Assembly: GCF_002407185.1 (NCBI RefSeq)
Contig: NZ_CP023563.1
Span: 806,001-870,000, forward strand
Direction of reading: 5' to 3'
Source: Brachybacterium vulturis
Lineage (GTDB): Bacteria; Actinomycetota; Actinomycetes; Actinomycetales; Dermabacteraceae
Length of the DNA: 64,000 bases
In this document: piece after piece, positions 59,756 to 64,000 of the stretch
Layout: every line of letters begins with the position of its first letter
Position numbering within the stretch: the stretch's first letter is position 1
Position numbers and translations under genes: made by a program
The notes under the pieces: model-generated
Databases searched by the model: none
What the model saw: only the letters and a program-made list of their open reading frames with translations
What the model was told of the DNA's origin: nothing

Positions 59756-61297
59756 ATGACCGACCAGCAGTACATCCTCTCGATCGATCAGGGCACGACG
59801 TCCACCCGCGCGATCGTCTTCGACCATGACGGACAGATCGTCTCCACCGGCCAGAAGGAGCACGAGCAGATCTTCCCGAAGTCGGGATGGGTCGAGCACG
59901 ACGCCCTGGAGATCTGGCGCAACACCCGCTCCGTGGTCGGGGAGGCCCTCACCGGCGCGGACATCAACCGCCACCAGCTCGCCGGCGTCGGCATCACCAA
60001 TCAGCGCGAGACCACGGTGGTGTGGGACAAGAACACCGGCGAGCCGGTCCACAATGCGATCGTCTGGCAGGACACCCGCACCCAGAAGATCTGCGACGCG
60101 CTCGCAGGCGACGAGGGTGCGGACAAGTACAAGGAGCGGGTGGGGCTGCCGCTGGCGACCTACTTCTCCGGCCCGAAGATCAAGTGGATCCTCGACAACG
60201 TCGACGGGGTGCGCGAGCGGGCAGAAGCCGGTGACCTGCTGTTCGGCAACACCGACTCCTGGCTGGTGTGGAACCTGACCGGCGGCAGCAACGGCGGCGT
60301 CCACGTCACGGACGTCACCAACGCCTCGCGCACGATGCTCATGAACATCGACACCCTCGACTGGAACGAGGACATCGCGAAGGACATGACCGTCCCGCTG
60401 TCGATGCTCCCGGAGATCCGCTCCTCCTCCGAGGTGTACGCCAAGGGCCGCAAGAACGACCTGCTCATCGACACTCCGATCGCCGGCATCCTCGGCGATC
60501 AGCAGGCCGCGACCTTCGGCCAGGCCTGCTTCGAGATCGGCATGGGCAAGAACACCTACGGCACCGGCAACTTCATGCTGGTCAACACCGGCGAGGACCT
60601 GGTCCACAGCGAGAACGGGCTGCTCACCACGGTCGCCTACAAGATCGGCGACCAGAAGGCGGTCTACGCCCTCGAGGGCTCGGTCGCGGTGACCGGCTCG
60701 CTGGTGCAGTGGGTGCGCGACAACCTCGGGCTCATCAAGGACGCCCCCGAGATCGAGACCCTCGCCAAGGAGGTCGACGACAACGGCGGCCTGTTCATCG
60801 TCCCGGCCTTCTCGGGCCTGTTCGCCCCGCACTGGCGCTCCGACGCCCGCGGCGCGATGGTGGGCATGACCCGCTTCCACAACAAGTCGCACATCGCCCG
60901 TGCGGTGCTGGAGGCCACGGCCTTCCAGTCCCGTGAGGTGCTGGACGCGGCGATCGCCGATGCGGAGTCCGAGGGCGTCAAGCTCACCGAGCTCAAGGTT
61001 GACGGCGGCATGGTCATGAACGAGACGCTCATGCAGTTCCAGGCCGACATCCTCGGCGTGCCGGTGGTGCGTCCGAAGGTCATCGAGACCACCGCGCTCG
61101 GCGCCGCCTACGCGGCCGGCATCGCGGTGGGCTTCTGGGACGGCGAGCAGGACGTCATCGACAACTGGGCCGAGGACAAGCGCTGGGAGCCCGCGATGGA
61201 CGTCGAGACCCGCGACCGCTACATGCGCCTGTGGCGCAAGGCCGTCGAGCGCACCCTGGACTGGGTCGACGACGACACCGAGGCGCTGTACGGCTGA
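59756..61297 (+). CDS. glpK: Glycerol kinase
   Basis: A 513-residue FGGY kinase making glycerol-3-phosphate. [19 protein letters not shown] (phosphate 1 motif), [38 protein letters not shown] and [10 protein letters not shown] are all as expected. AAGGAG before the ATG. Last gene of the glycerol operon; no good terminator immediately follows, but a long hairpin begins at 61407. Confidence 0.96.
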   Translation: MTDQQYILSIDQGTTSTRAIVFDHDGQIVSTGQKEHEQIFPKSGWVEHDALEIWRNTRSVVGEALTGADINRHQLAGVGITNQRETTVVWDKNTGEPVHNAIVWQDTRTQKICDALAGDEGADKYKERVGLPLATYFSGPKIKWILDNVDGVRERAEAGDLLFGNTDSWLVWNLTGGSNGGVHVTDVTNASRTMLMNIDTLDWNEDIAKDMTVPLSMLPEIRSSSEVYAKGRKNDLLIDTPIAGILGDQQAATFGQACFEIGMGKNTYGTGNFMLVNTGEDLVHSENGLLTTVAYKIGDQKAVYALEGSVAVTGSLVQWVRDNLGLIKDAPEIETLAKEVDDNGGLFIVPAFSGLFAPHWRSDARGAMVGMTRFHNKSHIARAVLEATAFQSREVLDAAIADAESEGVKLTELKVDGGMVMNETLMQFQADILGVPVVRPKVIETTALGAAYAAGIAVGFWDGEQDVIDNWAEDKRWEPAMDVETRDRYMRLWRKAVERTLDWVDDDTEALYG

Positions 61298-61786
61298 TCG
61301 ACGAACTGCGGGCGCGGCGCGGTCGGTGAGGGACGAGCCGGCGGCGCGGCGTTCGCGGGAGGAGACCAGCGAGTCGGGCCGGGCCTGATCGACGCTCGCT
61401 CCTCGAGATGTGCGCGTGAGAACCAGAAATGGTCCTCACGCGCACATCACTGTGCGGTCACCGGGCAATTCGGGCAGATGGGACGGGCTTTCGGGGTGCC
61501 CGTGAGCGGGTGGAGATGATCACGACAGATGTCACCTTCCGGCAACAACCCTGCTCGGAGCGCTGTGATCGGCGTCGCCGAGGCGTATGGTCGATGCCAC
61601 CCTGGTCCCCGGGTGCCCTCGGGCGCCCCGTCGGTGACCGGTTCGGCCGCTGTCGTCCGACCAGGGTCATCGCGCGCTGTTTCCGCGGGGCCCTCTCGAG
61701 GCTCGGTGTCACTCGCGCGACCTGGTGACACCGTCCCTCCTACCCCGTGACTCCCCATCCACTTCCCCTGAGATCGGAGCCTCCTC
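61298..61786. other. 489-nt intergenic region before putP
   Basis: It contains the 42-nt hairpin at 61407-61448. Beyond it no gene is supported; short frames on both strands have shadow composition. The putP promoter should be in the last 250 nt but no clear boxes could be assigned. Confidence 0.55.
61407..61448. terminator. Near-perfect 19-bp hairpin with GAAA loop
   Basis: Arms 61407-61425 and 61430-61448 pair with one mismatch around GAAA, a stable tetraloop. It lies 110 nt after glpK. It may end glpK transcription, but the inner GAGAACCA...TGGT also occurs at 41428-41445, suggesting a dispersed palindromic element or operator. Confidence 0.55.
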
Positions 61787-63349
61787 ATGGATCTCGTCTT
61801 CAAGATCATCGCCCTGGCCGTCTATTTCGGCGCCATGATCGGTATCGGCCTGTACGCCTTCAGCAAGACCTCGGACGGCGAGGACTACATGCTCGGCGGG
61901 CGCCAGCTGCATCCGTTCACCGCCGCGCTCTCCGCCGGTGCCTCCGACATGTCCGGCTGGCTGCTGATGGGCCTGCCCGGTGCCCTGTACATGGGCGGAC
62001 TCGTCGAGGCGTGGATCGCCATCGGTCTCACCGTCGGCGCCGGCCTGAACTGGTACTTCGTCGCGCCGCGACTGCGCCAGTACACGCAGATCGCCGGTAA
62101 CTCGATCACCGTGCCGAGCTTCTTCGGCAACCGTCTGCACGACCGCACGAACATCCTGCGCGTCGCGGCGGGTGTGATCATCCTGGTGTTCTTCACCTTC
62201 TACGTCTCTTCGGGCATGGTCGCCGGAGGCGTGTTCTTCGAGTCGACCTTCGGCGGCTCCTACGTGACGGGGATGCTGCTGGTCGCCTGTGTCACCATCC
62301 TGTACACGCTGTTCGGCGGGTTCCTCGGTGCCAGCTACACCGACGTCGTCCAGGGCATCATCATGATGATCTCTCTGATCGCGGTCCCCGTGGTCGCGAT
62401 GTTCGTGGTCGGTGGCCCCATGGCCATGTTCGAGTCCGTGCGCGAGGTCAACTCCACCTTCGGTTCCCTGACCGCCGGCGGTACCTTCATCGGCATCGTC
62501 TCCTCGGCCGCCTGGGGCCTGGGCTACTTCGGCCAGCCGCACATCATCGTCCGCTTCATGGCGCTGCGCTCCTCCCGCGATGCCAAGTACGGTTTCGTCG
62601 TCGGCATGTCGTGGATGATCATCTGCGTCCTCGGCGCCGTGTTCACCGCCCTCGCGGGACTGGCGTACTTCCAGCAGAACCAGGACGCGGTCCTCACCGA
62701 CGCCGAGAACGGCGAGTCGGTGTTCCTGGACCTCGCACAGCTCCTCTTCCACCCGGCGATCGCAGGCTTCCTGCTGGCCGCGGTGCTGGCGGCGATCATG
62801 TCCACGATCTCCTCGCAGCTGATCGTCTCCAGCTCCGCGCTGGTCGAGGACCTCTTGGGCGGCATCGGCATCAAGCTCAGCGCCAAGGGCGCCCTGTGGG
62901 GCGGACGCATCGGCGTGCTCGCCGTCTCGGTGATCGCGCTGATCCTGGCCCTGAACCCGGACAGCTCGGTGCTTGGCCTGGTCGCTTTCGCCTGGGCCGG
63001 GTTCGGCGCCGCCTTCGGCCCGATCGTCATCCTGTCGCTGTTCTGGCGCCGGCTCACCACCGCCGGTGCCGCAACGGGCATGGTCGCCGGTGCCGCGGTC
63101 GCCTTCATCTGGGGCCAGTTCGCCCCGGACGTCGCCTGGAACCTGTTCGGCGGCCAGCACCTCTACGAGATCATCCCGGGCTTCCTGGTCTGCCTGGTGC
63201 TCGCGATCGTGGTCAGCCTCGTCACCCCCCGGCCGTCTGCGAAGGCGATGGAGGAGTTCGACGACATGCTCGAGTCGTTCCGCTCCGGCGAGGCCCGAGA
63301 CCGCTCGGCCGAGAACGTCGCGGCGACGGGTGCCGGCCCCACGGCCTGA
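61787..63349 (+). CDS. putP: Sodium/proline symporter
   Basis: A 520-residue sodium:solute symporter family protein with about 13 helices. The PutP pattern is clear: [40 protein letters not shown], and [20 protein letters not shown]. It takes up proline with Na+. The final 60 residues are a charged cytoplasmic tail. Ends before a convergent terminator. Confidence 0.93.
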   Translation: [520 protein letters not shown]

Positions 63350-63365
63350 CCCGTCCCCACTGCAT

Positions 63366-63408
63366 GAACCCCCTGCGAGCCCGTGAACTCGGTGCTCGCA
63401 GGGGGTTC
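63366..63408. terminator. Perfect 15-bp bidirectional terminator
   Basis: Arms GAACCCCCTGCGAGC (63366-63380) and its exact complement (63394-63408) pair around a 13-nt loop, between the convergent putP and SMP-30 genes. It can serve both. Confidence 0.85.
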
Positions 63409-63475
63409 GGCATCTCGCAGGCGCCGGCCCCGCGCCGCGGACTGGTGACGGCAGAGCCGCGCCCGCGGGCCGGGG

Positions 63476-64000
63476 TCAGTCGCCGAAGACCAGCTCCTCG
63501 GCCGGGCCGCGCACCCCGGGGCGAGCCGCGAACAGGGAGCCGGCCGCCGGGTCCTCGCCCTCCGCGAGGTTCTCCCGGCTGGTGGTGATGAACAGGGTCC
63601 CGCGATCCTCGCCGCCGAAGGTGCAGGCGGTGACCTGCCGGGCGCCCACGGCGATCCGCTCGGCGACCCTTCCGTGCTCGTCCAGCCCGAAGACCTGGCC
63701 CCCGGAGTGCATCGCCACCCACACGTTCCCTGCGGCATCGAGGCAGAGCCCGTCGGGATCGCCGTCCTCGGCGGAGAGATCCGCGAAGGGGCGGCGACCG
63801 ACGAGGCCGTCCTGGTCGGACCAGTCGAAGACGTCCACCCGCCCGGTGGGGGTGTCCACGTAGAACGCCCGCGCACCGTCGGCCGAGAAGGCGAGACCGT
63901 TGGAGATCGTGAGGTCGCCGAACAGCCGGGTGGTGGTGCCGTCGGGCAGCAGGCGCCACATCGCGGCCCCGCCGGGGCGCTGGTCATACGCCATCGAGCC
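63476..64000 (-). CDS. SMP-30/gluconolactonase family protein, C-terminal part
   Basis: The last 175 codons of a six-bladed propeller lactonase, cut by the window edge. SMAYDQRPGG leads in; catalytic/metal positions are seen as SNGLAFSADG (Asn) and DGDPDGLCLDAAGNVW (Asp). Probable role is hydrolysis of sugar lactones. The visible part ends normally at FGD. Confidence 0.9.
   Translation of the reverse strand, partial: GSMAYDQRPGGAAMWRLLPDGTTTRLFGDLTISNGLAFSADGARAFYVDTPTGRVDVFDWSDQDGLVGRRPFADLSAEDGDPDGLCLDAAGNVWVAMHSGGQVFGLDEHGRVAERIAVGARQVTACTFGGEDRGTLFITTSRENLAEGEDPAAGSLFAARPGVRGPAEELVFGD

Overview
The window is very GC-rich DNA (about 70%) with actinobacterial gene style: many GTG starts, TANNNT -10 boxes placed 6-7 nt ahead of leaderless starts, RskA/RslA-type anti-sigma, DUF222-HNH and single-TM DUF4352-like proteins. 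Gene content suggests a free-living Micrococcales actinomycete, possibly Dermabacteraceae/Brachybacterium. That placement is inference from style. No rRNA, tRNA or CRISPR array was seen.

Layout. 1-5.65 kb: minus-strand type I-E CRISPR-Cas operon in the order cas3-casA-casB-cas7e, cut by the window edge. 5.8-18.4 kb: S9 peptidase, serine beta-lactamase-like hydrolase, DUF222-HNH protein, glutamine amidotransferase, GH25 muramidase, pdxH, a winged-helix regulator with membrane partner, an acetyltransferase and a frameshifted PucR-type regulator. 18.4-21.1 kb: beta-oxidation pair (thiolase, acyl-CoA dehydrogenase). 21.1-24.7 kb: a rearranged zone with two broken WXG/C2-cysteine-protease genes, two unrelated-looking lipoproteins, a LacI head fused in frame to a copied acyl-CoA dehydrogenase tail, and a third tail remnant. 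24.7-30.6 kb: CDP-alcohol phosphotransferase, then an ECF sigma/anti-sigma pair with a lipoprotein and a DUF2231 membrane protein. Three of these promoters share TGAAC[C/T]-N16-CGTG. Two tandem paralogous lipoproteins follow. 30.6-41.3 kb: Cds1-like enzyme, ArsR-SRPBCC pair, FadB-type multifunctional enzyme, aminotransferase, macrodomain, GtrA and pyridoxal kinase. 41.4-49.3 kb: two ABC importers, one polar amino acid (ATPase, binding protein, two permeases) and one OpuC-type betaine/choline (ATPase, two permeases, binding protein), with a class II amidotransferase between. 49.3-56 kb: NmrA-like protein, two SRPBCC proteins, fdhD, an AbiE-like wHTH/nucleotidyltransferase pair, ASCH and GNAT proteins. 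56-64 kb: SorC-type regulator divergent from glpD-glpF-glpK, then putP and a truncated SMP-30 hydrolase.

How parts fit together. The thiolase/acyl-CoA dehydrogenase operon and the distant fadB gene carry the same 19-bp palindrome around a -10-like TAGTAT, so one regulator probably controls fatty-acid oxidation. The sigma factor probably controls its own operon, the lipoprotein gene and the divergent DUF2231 gene. The SorC protein probably controls glycerol uptake and oxidation. At least 13 start codons plus one short upstream ORF fit leaderless transcription.
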